From: Butyrivibrio sp.
GTDB lineage: Bacteria; Bacillota; Clostridia; Lachnospirales; Lachnospiraceae
Assembly (NCBI GenBank): GCA_015056565.1
Contig: SVGB01000004.1
Span: 118,078-182,077 of the forward strand
Length of the DNA: 64,000 bases
Reading direction: 5' to 3'
The notes beneath the pieces were generated by a model, which was given only the letters and a program-made list of their open reading frames with translations, was not told the origin of the DNA and did no database searches. How positions within the stretch are numbered: the stretch's first letter is position 1; each line of letters opens with the position of its first letter. Shown piece after piece: positions 63,820-64,000 of this stretch. Both the position numbers and the translations under genes were made by a program.

Positions 63820-63848
63820 TTGACACAGAGAGCACAACATGATATTCT
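63820..63848 (+). promoter_or_regulatory. rrn P2 promoter
   Basis: -35 TTGACA (63820-63825), 17-bp spacer, -10 TATTCT (63843-63848), preceded by the A/T-rich stretch 63788-63817. Confidence 0.75.
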
Positions 63849-64000
63849 AAATGAGTTGCGGCAATCAAGAGCAACAACGAAGCACCTTGACAAATAAACA
63901 GTAATGCAACCCTGAAAAATTCCAAGAGAATTATTCAGAATTAACAAACCAAAGTAATAACGGACAGAACAAAAAGCACAGCTTAAAGTTCTGAACAGAA

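Larger units (their letters stand above)
63583..64000 (+). other. rRNA operon promoter and leader region (16S gene just outside the window)
   Basis: No protein gene. Two promoters about 112 bp apart are followed by an A-rich leader with short hairpins, including CCGC/GCGG (63768-63784) and AAACTTTT/AAAAGTTT (63792-63810). The stretch GAAGCACCTTGACAAATAAACAG and the tandem strong promoters are typical of clostridial rrn leaders. The 16S gene itself is not visible, so this is inferred. Confidence 0.65.

Overview
The window reads as the replication-origin end of a Lachnospiraceae chromosome, most like Butyrivibrio or a close relative. This is an inference from gene content (Firmicute dnaA-dnaN-yaaA-recF-gyrB-gyrA order, SUF operon with SufU, Gram-positive type Tad locus without a secretin, DUF6240 gene next to flagellin, polyphosphate-polymerase/DUF4956 pair) and from the moderately low G+C. 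No transposase, phage gene, insertion sequence or CRISPR array was found. Most genes point rightwards, away from the origin.

Layout. 1-8419: dnaA (start outside the window), an AT-rich dnaA-dnaN gap with DnaA boxes (likely part of oriC), then dnaN, yaaA, recF, gyrB and gyrA. 8452-13700: a GGDEF protein, a short relic of exoA that is too small for ORF callers, a leftward alpha/beta hydrolase, and an MBOAT O-acyltransferase with an SGNH-like partner. 13772-24936: murG, a TSCPD protein, an unknown gene, a leftward reverse rubrerythrin, a RpiR regulator, luxS-mtnN, pgi, a two-component system, a pseudouridine synthase and an O-antigen-ligase-like protein. 24933-32636: an unknown leftward gene, a VTC/DUF4956 pair, a second two-component system, a DUF3810 membrane protein, a lipoprotein, a Fur-family regulator with its putative metal exporter, and tRNA-Gly. 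32749-38225: the sufCBDSU operon, a complex palindromic element and tRNA-Lys. 38412-45052: tatD, rsmA, a 992-residue TPR/acidic/pseudo-AAA protein and glgB. 45120-49944: DUF6240, flagellin and fliS. 50208-59785: a compact Tad/Flp pilus operon ending in an FHA protein. 59831-63338: a flavodoxin-SCP2 fusion, a rhomboid protease, a HIT protein and a two-subunit fumarase. The right edge holds tRNA-Ser and tandem promoters plus leader of an rRNA operon whose 16S gene lies just outside.

Regulation that can be read directly includes several promoters with 17-bp spacing, a 7-1-7 Fur-family palindrome in front of the exporter-Fur pair, inverted repeats at the suf start site and over the -10 box of the SCP2 gene, a CcpA-like cre after the pgi promoter, and three terminators that share one hairpin sequence.

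The least explained items are the branched palindromic element at 37898-38101, the TPR/pseudo-ATPase protein, the Tad pseudopilin with two YH-C-CxxC units, and the exoA relic.
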